A stretch of 64,000 nt of DNA, from positions 992,001 through 1,056,000 of the forward strand of contig JADKGN010000004.1 in NCBI GenBank assembly GCA_016722705.1, in the 5' to 3' direction. This document shows, piece after piece, positions 16,468 to 23,848 of this stretch. Each line of letters starts with the position of its first letter. The stretch's first letter is position 1. This stretch comes from Candidatus Dechloromonas phosphoritropha. Its GTDB lineage: Bacteria > Pseudomonadota > Gammaproteobacteria > Burkholderiales > Rhodocyclaceae. The translations under genes and the position numbers were made by a program. Under the pieces are notes generated by a model. It saw only the letters and a program-made list of their open reading frames with translations. It did no database searches and was not told where the DNA came from.

Positions 16468-17790
16468 ATGTTTGGGGTTTATTTTGGCGAGCTAATCATT
16501 CAAGCCCTTCCTGCAGCCGTACTCGCCTATGGTTTCGCTTTGCTGATTTACCGGCTAAAGGATGGGCAGATACCCGAAATTCCCAAGGCGTCCCATGCAT
16601 TTGGATGTGCGGTCGCGCTTCTCGGGGGTGCGCTTTTTCGCATTGTTGCCATGAATACTTCTGCGGGGGTTGGCGCATTATTCCTCAAGACAAATGAGGC
16701 CATGGCCTTCTACCTCCTCATAGTCCCGGCATGCGTGGCTGTCATCTATCTGCATTTCGCCAAGAAATCAGCCAGCAAGTTTGCGGAGGAAACCCTGCCG
16801 TCAGTGACGGAGACTTCTATAGATGATCAGGTGTTTCTTCGGGTAGCGCGGGAGTTAGCTGCGAACCAGAAGGATGAGGCACTATGGATGAAAGCCTTCG
16901 CCCTTGAAAACGGGGATACGGCGAAGACCAAGGCCCATTACGTTCGGTTGCGGGTTGAGAAGTTACAGGGTGCAGCCCAGCGCCCGCCCCTTTCACAACA
17001 GCAGCAACCAAGTGCCACGGTATCAAAATCAATACTGGCACTTCCCAACCTGCTGATAGGCGCCCTGTACGTAGTCAGTGTTTTTGCAATGTCATCGAAG
17101 TACGGGTTCTCGATGACCGCTTTTGCCAGAAGTCTCGGTGTATGCGCTATTCCAGCCCTGGTGGCGTTCGCTTGGACTATGCGCAGGGATGACGCGCAGC
17201 GACTCAAGACCGCCTCTTATGTTGTAACGGGGTTGTTTTTTGCCATCGCTATCATGTCGCAGCTACAGGTTGCGAAGGAAAAAGCGGCACAAGCTTCTGT
17301 AGCTTCACCGGTAGCGCCTACGGAACAGCGTTCTTCTCCACCCGTTGATTGGTCACAATTCACCCCCGCCGGGACGGAGAAAAAAACTGGAGCGTTCGAC
17401 GACCTAATACCAGCCGGGACGGAGAAAAAAACTGGAGCGTTCGACGACCTAATTGATCAGGCTCGAATCATGCGTGATGCCGGCGTTGGTGGAACACAAA
17501 GTGAGCCAGACGTTCGCGCATGGGGGGAAGGAAGGCTAGTCGCTCTTTTACGCAAATTAGATGACTATCCAAAGGCAATGAATGGTGTTGAGAATTGGAG
17601 GTATCTATTGGTTTCCAAAGCAGGATGGCCAGATGGATACGCGCTTTTCTTGGGGTTTATGTACCAAATAGCTGACATCAACGATGGCAAGATATGCCGC
17701 CCGGATTTATCTAGGCATGACGGCCTTTTAGTTAAAGGCCAAGGAAAAGGATTTACACTTTTCCGTGAATGCTATGAATTGACTCCCTAG
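16468..17790 (+). CDS. Membrane protein with a duplicated 15-residue linker repeat (island cargo)
   Basis: A 440-residue protein. I start at ATG 16468 because GGGAG lies six bases upstream; in-frame ATGs at 16441 and 16462 are alternatives. Membrane helices lie at about residues 9-28, 41-60, 72-90, 190-208, 216-232 and 245-262. A cytoplasmic helical domain (about 110-175, 'EALWMKAFALENGDTAKTKAHYVRLRVE') separates the two membrane groups. Residues 301-330 contain PAGTEKKTGAFDDLI twice in tandem, from a 45-bp DNA duplication at about 17366-17455. The soluble C-terminal domain is unrecognised. Function unknown; divergent from the DUF4124-like gene. Confidence 0.65.
   Translation: MFGVYFGELIIQALPAAVLAYGFALLIYRLKDGQIPEIPKASHAFGCAVALLGGALFRIVAMNTSAGVGALFLKTNEAMAFYLLIVPACVAVIYLHFAKKSASKFAEETLPSVTETSIDDQVFLRVARELAANQKDEALWMKAFALENGDTAKTKAHYVRLRVEKLQGAAQRPPLSQQQQPSATVSKSILALPNLLIGALYVVSVFAMSSKYGFSMTAFARSLGVCAIPALVAFAWTMRRDDAQRLKTASYVVTGLFFAIAIMSQLQVAKEKAAQASVASPVAPTEQRSSPPVDWSQFTPAGTEKKTGAFDDLIPAGTEKKTGAFDDLIDQARIMRDAGVGGTQSEPDVRAWGEGRLVALLRKLDDYPKAMNGVENWRYLLVSKAGWPDGYALFLGFMYQIADINDGKICRPDLSRHDGLLVKGQGKGFTLFRECYELTP
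17366..17455 (+). repeat. 45-bp tandem duplication inside a gene
   Basis: Two near-identical 45-bp units, each containing GGGACGGAGAAAAAAACTGG and encoding the 15-residue unit PAGTEKKTGAFDDLI. The copies differ by at most a few bases at the edges, so the duplication is recent. Being a multiple of three it keeps the frame. Confidence 0.85.
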
Positions 17791-17831
17791 AAATATTTGT
17801 TTTTCAACTTGGAAGCCATCACCCCCTTCGT

Positions 17832-18230
17832 ATGCACCTAATTCTTCGAGTTCTTCTTGTTACGTCACTGGCAAGCCTCAGCACATCTGCATTTTCCGCT
17901 TGGATCAAGTTCGCAGAGAATGACCGTTTGATTGCGTACTACGAGCCGGTTACATCGAACAATGCCGAGGGTTTGCTCGTATGGGTAATGTACGACTACA
18001 AATCCGAGCAGCATTCAGAGCGCAGCGGCCGTCGATACGCCTCTCAGAAGGGGCAACAAGAAGTCGATTGCATCGGCGAAAAAAGTCGAACCGTATTCTT
18101 CACTTGGCACGCAGGCAGAATGGGTGACGGCCCCGTGGTGTACACAGGATCGAACCCTCTACCTTGGGAGCCAAACTCTCCAAATAGTCTTGCAAGAGCC
18201 TTGTCTTTGGCGGTCTGTTCGAGAATGTAG
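17832..18230 (+). CDS. Secreted surface-adhesin-E-like protein
   Basis: A 132-residue exported protein, signal peptide 1-22 (ending SAFSA). The mature part follows the surface-adhesin protein E pattern: an early Trp, 'AYYEPVT', 'LLVWVMYDYKSEQ', a 'EVDCIGEKSRTVFFTW' block with a cysteine, 'GPVVY', 'PWEPNSPNSLARAL' and a final cysteine. The two cysteines (about 77 and 130) likely pair. Named after a Haemophilus adhesin, the family is common as small periplasmic or surface proteins of uncertain role. It follows the 440-residue membrane protein by 41 bp and may share its transcript. Confidence 0.65.
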   Translation: MHLILRVLLVTSLASLSTSAFSAWIKFAENDRLIAYYEPVTSNNAEGLLVWVMYDYKSEQHSERSGRRYASQKGQQEVDCIGEKSRTVFFTWHAGRMGDGPVVYTGSNPLPWEPNSPNSLARALSLAVCSRM

Positions 18231-18344
18231 GAATTAAAATTGTCAGATATTTGAATTTCTGGACACGGTGAATCTACGGCGAACTATAGAGGCAGCAGCA
18301 ATCGGCTGGGGGCATATTTGGGGGCATATCAGGAATTGCAAAAA

Positions 18345-18386
18345 CACAGATCATTGCAGCACAATCGATTCTGCGGTTAGTTCGAT
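18345..18386 (+). repeat. Candidate att repeat, copy 1
   Basis: A 42-bp stretch ending GCGGTTAGTTCGAT, identical at 39 of 42 positions to copy 2. Identity stops sharply after TTCGAT, the sequence of a tRNA T-loop. What follows (TCCCATCGCCGACC and a terminator) looks like a tRNA 3' end of another gene. This fits the right junction of an integrated element. Confidence 0.45.
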
Positions 18387-18413
18387 TCCCATCGCCGACC
18401 GACGTCGATCAGA

Positions 18414-18440
18414 CCCGCCCCCGAGGCGGGGTTTTCTTTT
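18414..18440 (+). terminator. Rho-independent terminator within the att region
   Basis: Stem CCCGCC (18414-18419) and GGCGGG (18425-18430) with a 5-nt loop followed by a T-rich tract. It follows the first att-like repeat as terminators follow tRNA genes. Confidence 0.6.
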
Positions 18441-18501
18441 TCAGAAGGGCAGCATCGCACGGATGACAGTAACTTTGGCGGTAACTTGAAAATGTAAAAA
18501 T

Positions 18502-18543
18502 CACAGATCGTTGCAGCGCAATCGATTCGGCGGTTAGTTCGAT
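18502..18543 (+). repeat. Candidate att repeat, copy 2 (likely attR)
   Basis: The second 42-bp copy, again ending GGTTAGTTCGAT, followed by AGACCTCCTCCCACCA. The tRNA-Ala gene reads GAGTTCGATCCTCCTCC then TCTCCACCA at the matching place, so the T-loop core and the CCTCCTC...CCACCA tail are shared with small differences. This is the best candidate right attachment site of the 9771-18560 island. Confidence 0.5.
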
Positions 18544-18639
18544 AGACCTCCTCCCACCAAAATTCAACGCCCAACCCTTCCCAGTGTCCCGCGAAGCAAA
18601 ACCTTGCCGCTTTGGCAAGAATATGATTCCAATTAAGTG

Positions 18640-20171
18640 GGGCAAGGATAGAATGGCACTTACTTAAGCCCCAACATACTGATGTAATTGATAAAGCAGG
18701 CTGAATCGACGCGTGATAAGTTGGAGTCGCCAAACACCCGACTGTCACCCGAGGAATCAGCCCCAATGCATGCTACTCACAAAGCCATCACCCGGCAACG
18801 TCACGCGATTTCGGCGAAGGCCAACAGCGTAGATGCCCACGCGTTTTTCGATCTATTGACTGGGCCGGAACTCTTCGATGCCGTGGAGTTGGCCTTGCCG
18901 CCGCACCGAGAGCGACTGTTTCCGCCCACTGAAACGCTATCGATGTTTTTGGCGCAAGCCCTCAGCGCCGACCGCTCCTGCCAACGCGCCGTCAATGAAG
19001 GGGCGATCAAGCGCCTGATCGCCGGACTCACGCCCTGCAGCACCCATACCGGCGCCTACTGCCGGGCTCGCCAACGCGTGCCGACGTCGATGGTCAGTAC
19101 CTTGACCCATCAGACCGGGCAATGGCTAACGGCCCATGCCCCGGCGGCATGGCACTGGCGGGGGCGTCCGGTACGATTGGTGGATGGGGCCACGGTGATC
19201 ATGCCCGATACTGACGCCAATCAGGCCGACTTCCCGCAGCCCGGTAGCCAGAAGGCTGGATTGGGATTCCCGCAATGCCGGATCGTCGGCCTGATCTGCC
19301 TGGGCAGCGGTGCTGTGCTCAATGCCGCGATCAGCGCCTGTCGCGGCAAAGGCAGCGACGAGCAGTCCTTGCTGCGCCGCCAGATCGACACCTTGGTGCG
19401 CGGCGATGTGCTGGTGGGCGATGCGTTCTTTGCCACCTACTTCCTGCTCTGCGCGCTGATCGAGCGAGGGGTTGATGCCGTCTTTGAACAACACGGATCA
19501 CGCCAACGCACCACCGATTTTTGCCTCGGCCAGCGACTGGGGGAGCGTGACCACCTGCTGGTTTTATCCAAACCAGGCATCAAGCCAGACTGGATGTCTC
19601 AGGAGGATTACGCGCAGGCACCGGCCAGTGTCACGGTTCGCGAGCTTCGGGCGGGGGGCAAGACACTCGTCACGACCTTTCTGTGTCCAAAGCAAACATC
19701 CAAGGAGGCCATCAAACGCCTGTATCGGGATCGCTGGCATGTTGAACTTGATCTGCGCAACATCAAGACCACCTTGGGCATGGAGCAACTGGGCTGCCAA
19801 ACGCCAGCCATGGCCGTGAAGGAAATCTGGGTCTATCTGCTCGCCTACAATTTGATCCGCTTGATGATGGCTCAAGCGGCGCTACAAAGCGGCCTCTTGC
19901 CCCGTCAGTTGAGCTTCAAGCATGCCGTGCAAGTCTGGCTCGCCTGGGCGCCTCATGCCTATCATGGTGGCATCGCACACCCCAGCCAACTCTTCGCCCT
20001 CATTGCCCAGCAAACCGTCGGCAATCGCCCAGGCCGCATCGAGCCTCGTGCCCTCAAGCGACGCCGCAATGCCTACCCATTATTGATGAGACCACGCCCT
20101 ATGGCACGGGAGGATATCCAGCGCCATGGGCACCCAAAAAAGCTTAAGTAAGTGCCATTCGGGCAAGGATA
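18640..20171 (+). mobile_element. IS4-family insertion sequence, complete
   Basis: A 1510-bp element (18651-20160) with perfect 18-bp terminal inverted repeats GAATGGCACTTACTTAAG and an 11-bp target duplication GGGCAAGGATA (18640-18650 and 20161-20171), as expected for IS4. It lies just outside the right end of the tRNA-Ala island. One intact transposase gene fills it, so it may be mobile. Confidence 0.92.
18766..20151 (+). CDS. IS4-family transposase
   Basis: A 461-residue DDE transposase (start ATG 18766). Catalytic-region landmarks are 'RLVDGATVIMPD', 'VLVGDAFFATYF' and the Y-R-E-R-like 'YRDRWHVELDLRNIKTTLGME' signature of IS4. N-terminal IS4 dimerisation domain present. The stop codon lies inside the right terminal repeat. 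No interruption is visible. Confidence 0.93.
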   Translation: MHATHKAITRQRHAISAKANSVDAHAFFDLLTGPELFDAVELALPPHRERLFPPTETLSMFLAQALSADRSCQRAVNEGAIKRLIAGLTPCSTHTGAYCRARQRVPTSMVSTLTHQTGQWLTAHAPAAWHWRGRPVRLVDGATVIMPDTDANQADFPQPGSQKAGLGFPQCRIVGLICLGSGAVLNAAISACRGKGSDEQSLLRRQIDTLVRGDVLVGDAFFATYFLLCALIERGVDAVFEQHGSRQRTTDFCLGQRLGERDHLLVLSKPGIKPDWMSQEDYAQAPASVTVRELRAGGKTLVTTFLCPKQTSKEAIKRLYRDRWHVELDLRNIKTTLGMEQLGCQTPAMAVKEIWVYLLAYNLIRLMMAQAALQSGLLPRQLSFKHAVQVWLAWAPHAYHGGIAHPSQLFALIAQQTVGNRPGRIEPRALKRRRNAYPLLMRPRPMAREDIQRHGHPKKLK

Positions 20172-20190
20172 CGCTTCCAAGCTTTATATG

Positions 20191-20226
20191 AAAAAGCCGA
20201 GACTGTGAATGCAGCCTCGACTTTTC
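20191..20226 (-). terminator. Terminator after the hsdS relic
   Basis: Imperfect hairpin AAAAGcCGAGaCTG (20192-20205) with CAGcCTCGaCTTTT (20212-20225). On the minus strand it ends in a run of T directly after the relic's stop codon; it could work in both directions. Confidence 0.55.
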
Positions 20227-20546
20227 CTATTGGGCCGGCACCCCAGCCTTTTTTTGCCGCTTCGCCTTTTCCTTTGGTGGATTGCTTGCAGCCAGTCGTT
20301 TGATCAATTCTGTCGCCGGCTCGTCGGCCGGGTCTTGCGGCACGAGTTCGCCGCGAAAAACCTTGGCGAGTAGGGCTGGCGTTAGCTGTCCAGCCTGCTG
20401 GCGAGCGGTGGCGAGACGAGGTTCAAGGCGGTCGGCGAGGTGAACAGCTGTTCGACACGGCGGACTATTTCGTATTGTTCGTCTATTGGGGGGTAGTGGA
20501 ACTAGGAATGTTTTATTAACTAGTGACAAGTCGATCCGTAAGCAAG
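20227..20546 (-). pseudogene. Relic of a type I restriction specificity subunit (hsdS 3' end)
   Basis: The C-terminal tail 'LADRLEPRLATARQQAGQLTPALLAKVFRGELVPQDPADEPATEL' (split here for brevity: key part LLAKVFRGELVPQDP) is diagnostic of HsdS. The upstream piece IDEQYEIVRRVEQLF is in another frame. Two compensating indels explain this: one at the C6 run near 20488-20493, one just after VEQLF near 20450. The 5' end is cut off by the IS30 relic, with IS256 copy 1 inserted at the junction. No hsdM or hsdR remains in the window. Confidence 0.75.
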
Positions 20547-21930
20547 GATTGAGTCCCTAAACTGCTGTAAATCGGGTGGCAGGTAGCCACCGCTTCGATT
20601 CGGTAAACTGACGTTGCGAGACGATCGATAACCGAAGGAGAGAAGCGATGACTGGGTATGAGGTTAGCGTAGGAACGGACTTGCTGCCAGGGCTTTTAAA
20701 CGGGCAGGACGGGCTGGCGAAACTGGTGGAAGCGGTGCTCAATCAAGTACTGGAGGCGCAGGTGACGGAAACGCTGGGGGCGACGCGGCACGAGCGCACG
20801 GACGAACGGGCCGGCTATCGCAACGGCTACCGGCCACGCACCCTTTACACGCGGGTTGGGCCGGTGACGCTGCTGGTGCCGCAGACGCGGGACGGCAGCT
20901 TTTCGACGGACATCTTCAAGCGCTACCAGCGGAGCGAGCAGGCCTTCGTTCTGGCGCTCATGGAAATGGTCGTGCACGGTGTCTCGACGCGCAAGGTCTC
21001 GGCGATCACCGAAGAGCTGTGCGGCGCCAGCTTCTCCAAATCGACGGTGAGCGCACTGTGCGCCGGACTGGAACCGCGGGTCAGCGCGTTCAACGAACGG
21101 CGGCTGGACGGCGAGTATCCCTTCGTGCTGGTCGATGCCCTGTTCATCAAGAGTCGGCAAGAAGATCGTGTGGTTTCGCGTGCCGTGCTGACCGTCTCAG
21201 GCATCCGCTCCGATGGCTTCCGGGAGATTCTGGGCGTGCGGATCGGCGACACCGAGAGCTTCGCCACCTGGGACGAGACCTTCCGCTGGCTCAGAGGGCG
21301 CGGCCTCAAGGGCACGCAGTTCATCATCTCGGACGACCACGGCGGCCTGCGTGAAGCGGCAGCGCGGCACTTTCAGGGGGCCAGCTGGCAACGCTGTCAG
21401 GTGCATCTGATGCGCAACATTCTGGGCCAATGCAACACCCGCCACCGCGCCGAGGTGGCAGCTGCCGTCAAGCTCGTGCTGCAGGCGCCCGATTTGGTCG
21501 AGGCCAAGCGCCGCCTGGCGGAATTCACCGAGCGCTTCGCCAAGAGCGCCCCCAAAGCGGTGGCCTGCCTCGAAGCAGGATTCGAGGATGCCATGGCGGT
21601 AATGGTCTTGCCCGAGAAGTATCGCAAGCGGCTACGCACAACGAACATGCAGGAGCGGCTCAACGAGGAAATTCGCCGGCGGGAGCGCGTGATCCGCATC
21701 TTCCCCAACGACGAGTCAGCCTTGCGCCTGATCGGCGCTCTGCTGGCCGAACAGAACGAGGCTTGGCAGGAACGGAAGTACCTCGACATGGATGAATTCA
21801 AGGAGTGGGCGGCTTCCCGCGCCGCAGCTAGCGAGGGCAACAACGTTGTTGCCCTCGCTAGCTGAAAACCATTCGTCATTCATCGGATCGAAGAGTATTT
21901 ACAGCAGATTTTGGACTTGACTTAAGCAAG
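20539..21930 (+). mobile_element. IS256-family insertion sequence, copy 1 (intact)
   Basis: A 1376-bp element (20547-21922) with ends GATTGAGTCC and GGACTTGACT, sharing the inner inverted repeat CTGCTGTAAAT. The 8-bp target duplication TAAGCAAG is at 20539-20546 and 21923-21930. It is nearly identical to copy 2 at 28512-29886, in opposite orientation. Confidence 0.9.
20648..21865 (+). CDS. IS256-family transposase (intact copy)
   Basis: A 405-residue mutator-type DDE transposase. Landmarks: zinc/helical N-terminus with 'ERTDERAGYRNGYRPR', the catalytic segments 'VLVDALFIKSR' and 'ISDDHGGLREA', the 'CQVHLMRNIL' motif typical of IS256, and the final E region 'NMQERLNEEIRRRERVIRIFPN'. ATG at 20648 follows AAGGAGAG. 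Complete, presumably functional. Confidence 0.93.
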   Translation: MTGYEVSVGTDLLPGLLNGQDGLAKLVEAVLNQVLEAQVTETLGATRHERTDERAGYRNGYRPRTLYTRVGPVTLLVPQTRDGSFSTDIFKRYQRSEQAFVLALMEMVVHGVSTRKVSAITEELCGASFSKSTVSALCAGLEPRVSAFNERRLDGEYPFVLVDALFIKSRQEDRVVSRAVLTVSGIRSDGFREILGVRIGDTESFATWDETFRWLRGRGLKGTQFIISDDHGGLREAAARHFQGASWQRCQVHLMRNILGQCNTRHRAEVAAAVKLVLQAPDLVEAKRRLAEFTERFAKSAPKAVACLEAGFEDAMAVMVLPEKYRKRLRTTNMQERLNEEIRRRERVIRIFPNDESALRLIGALLAEQNEAWQERKYLDMDEFKEWAASRAAASEGNNVVALAS

Positions 21931-21940
21931 GCTGCGCCCA

Positions 21941-22850
21941 AATCTAAAGTGCATCACTTTCCGGGAGGTAATGCGTTGCGATGGGAAGGAAATACGAACA
22001 CCTGAGTCGTGAAGAGCGCACGATGATCCAGTTGGGGCTTGAGCAGAGCTGCACGCCAAGTTCGATCAGTCGTGAATTGAACCGCAACGGCTGGAGCAAT
22101 CCGGCCACAGCACCCAGGAAACGCGGGCGTCCGTTGGTCGCAGGCGGCTATCGAGTGCCGCTCGCGCAGCAGCGCGCCAGTACGTTGGCGAGGACCGCAC
22201 GTTTGTCCCTCTCGGCTGGCCCAGGACGGTCCGCTCTGGGCGCATGTCGAACGCCTGCTGCGCGCCCAAGGCGAAGATCGCCAGGGCCAGATTCCTGATA
22301 TGACCAGCATCCATCTGCGCCCACCGGATATCGATAAGCGCTTCATTCCAGGCCACTGGGAGGGCGATCTGATCAAGGGAGCACGCAATGCCTCGTCCAT
22401 CGGCACGCTGGTCGAGCGGACCACGCTCTTCGTCACCTTGGTCAAAATGGCAAACGCAACCGCCGAAACGGCGGCCGCTGCCTTTGGCGCTGTCCTCAAT
22501 CGGATCGATGCGCAACGACGTCTTTCCCTGACCTACGAGCAAGGGCGTGAGATGGCGCAGCATGCGCGGCTTTCCGAAATCACCGGCGTTGCCGTGTATT
22601 TCACCGATCCGCACAGCCCTTGGCAGCGCGGCATCAATGAGAATACCAATAGCCTACTTCGCCAGTATTTCCCCAAGAGTTCCGATCTCTCTGGATTCTC
22701 TCAGGCCGAACTCGATGCCGTTGCCTGGCAACTCAATACGCGACCTCGAAAGAGCCTCAACTTTCGCTGCCCCACTGAACTATTTATGCCAGAATCCTTC
22801 GACTTCTTTGCGCATCATTATCAGCTTGTTGCACTTCGAACTTGAAACCG
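21941..22850 (+). mobile_element. IS30-family relic
   Basis: Candidate ends carry inverted AAGTGCA-type repeats: AAATCTAAAGTGCATCA near 21941-21957 and the complement of CAAGTTCGAAGTGCAACA near 22826-22843. The transposase inside is broken by a frameshift and an internal deletion. The left end abuts the hsdS relic and the IS256 copy. Confidence 0.6.
21981..22845 (+). pseudogene. Broken IS30-family transposase
   Basis: The N-terminal helix-turn-helix part (MGRKYEHLSREERTMIQLGL...) starts at ATG 21981. The C-terminal DDE part reads 'MTSIHLRPPDIDKRFIPGHWEGDLIKG' from 22300 on and ends 'LNTRPRKSLNFRCPTELF'. Between them the frame changes near 22220, and about 50 codons present in intact IS30 transposases (the segment that usually holds 'HETIYTALY') are missing: LLRAQ joins directly to GEDRQGQIPD. 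The deletion joint is near 22262-22270. Not functional. Confidence 0.8.
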
Positions 22851-22882
22851 CCCACCAATAGAAATCAGCAGGAGGCCCGTTT

Positions 22883-23758
22883 ATGTCTGACGCGAACAGT
22901 TATCTACTCCCAAAAATCTGGGTCTGGAATAAGGCCAATGGTGGCCAGTTTGCGAACATCAACCGGCCCATCGCCGGGTCAACCCATGAGCACGCGCTGC
23001 CCCGTGGCAAGCACCCGCTACAGCTGCATTCGCTGGCTACGCCCAATGGTGTCAAAGTTACGATCATGCTGGAAGAGTTGCTGGCACTCGGTCAGACCGG
23101 CGCTGAATACGATGCCTGGCTAATCCGAATCAACGAGGGAGATCAGTTCGGTAGCGGCTTTATCGAGGTTAACCCCAATTCCAAGATTCCAGCGCTACTG
23201 GACTGCAGCGGCCCGAAACCCGTAAGGGTGTTTGAATCGGGATCGATTCTTCTCTATCTGGCCGAGAAATTTGGGGCCTTTGTGCCTACCGAACCGGCCC
23301 GACGCGCCGAATGCCTGTCGTGGTTGTTTTGGCAGATGGGCAGTACGCCTTTTCTGGGTGGTGGCTTCGGCCACTTCTACGCTTATGCGCCAACAAAAAT
23401 CGAATACGCGATTGACCGCTTTGCCATGGAGGTCAAACGCCAGATGGATGTGCTCAACCGACGGCTAGCCGAAAGCCCCTACGTCGGTGGAGATGAGTAC
23501 TCGATCGCCGACATGGCCATTTGGCCATGGTACGGAGCCTTGGCCAAAGGTCAGCTGTACGAGGCGGGTGAGTTTCTACAGGTAAACGAGTACACCCACG
23601 TGATTCGCTGGGCTGATGAAATTGGTCAGCGCCCGGCAGTGCAACGGGGCCGCATGGTCAACCGGGTGACGGGACCGCTGGAAAGCCAACTGCAGGAGCG
23701 CCACGATGCGAGAGACTTCGAGATCAGCACACAAGACAAACTGCAGGCCGGGTCATGA
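22883..23758 (+). CDS. yghU: Glutathione-dependent disulfide-bond oxidoreductase (YghU-type GST)
   Basis: A 291-residue cytoplasmic protein matching E. coli YghU (about 288 residues) over its length: the Nu-class N-terminus 'PKIWVWNKANGGQFANINRPIAGSTHEH', the thioredoxin-fold part with 'NPNSKIPALLD' (cis-proline loop) and 'ESGSILLYLAEKFG', then the all-helical GST domain. YghU binds two glutathione molecules and reduces disulfides and organic hydroperoxides. The ribosome binding site AGGAGG is 9 bp before the ATG. It is followed by an ADP-ribosylglycohydrolase-fold gene in the same direction (90 bp gap). Confidence 0.92.
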   Translation: MSDANSYLLPKIWVWNKANGGQFANINRPIAGSTHEHALPRGKHPLQLHSLATPNGVKVTIMLEELLALGQTGAEYDAWLIRINEGDQFGSGFIEVNPNSKIPALLDCSGPKPVRVFESGSILLYLAEKFGAFVPTEPARRAECLSWLFWQMGSTPFLGGGFGHFYAYAPTKIEYAIDRFAMEVKRQMDVLNRRLAESPYVGGDEYSIADMAIWPWYGALAKGQLYEAGEFLQVNEYTHVIRWADEIGQRPAVQRGRMVNRVTGPLESQLQERHDARDFEISTQDKLQAGS

Positions 23759-23848
23759 TCCCACGCGGCGACTGAGTAACAGTGCCCAGTTCCCGTAGCA
23801 AATGCAACCTGTCGATCGAAAAGTTAATTCCCAAATTCGAACGGAGCC

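Larger units (their letters stand above)
18231..18639. other. Right end of the tRNA-Ala island: attachment-site repeats, no gene
   Basis: No coding frame is convincing. The stretch holds two diverged 42-bp direct repeats (18345-18386 and 18502-18543), a terminator between them (18414-18440) and a copy of the integrase-proximal arm sequence (18466-18486). After the second repeat comes CCTCCTCCCACCA, similar to the 3' end of tRNA-Ala. I read this as the island's right junction followed by chromosomal DNA up to the IS4 element. Confidence 0.5.

Noticed and set aside
18361..18410. A complete tRNA gene near the island's right end
   Set aside because: Only a T-loop/3'-end-like stretch is present; no D or anticodon arm can be folded upstream.
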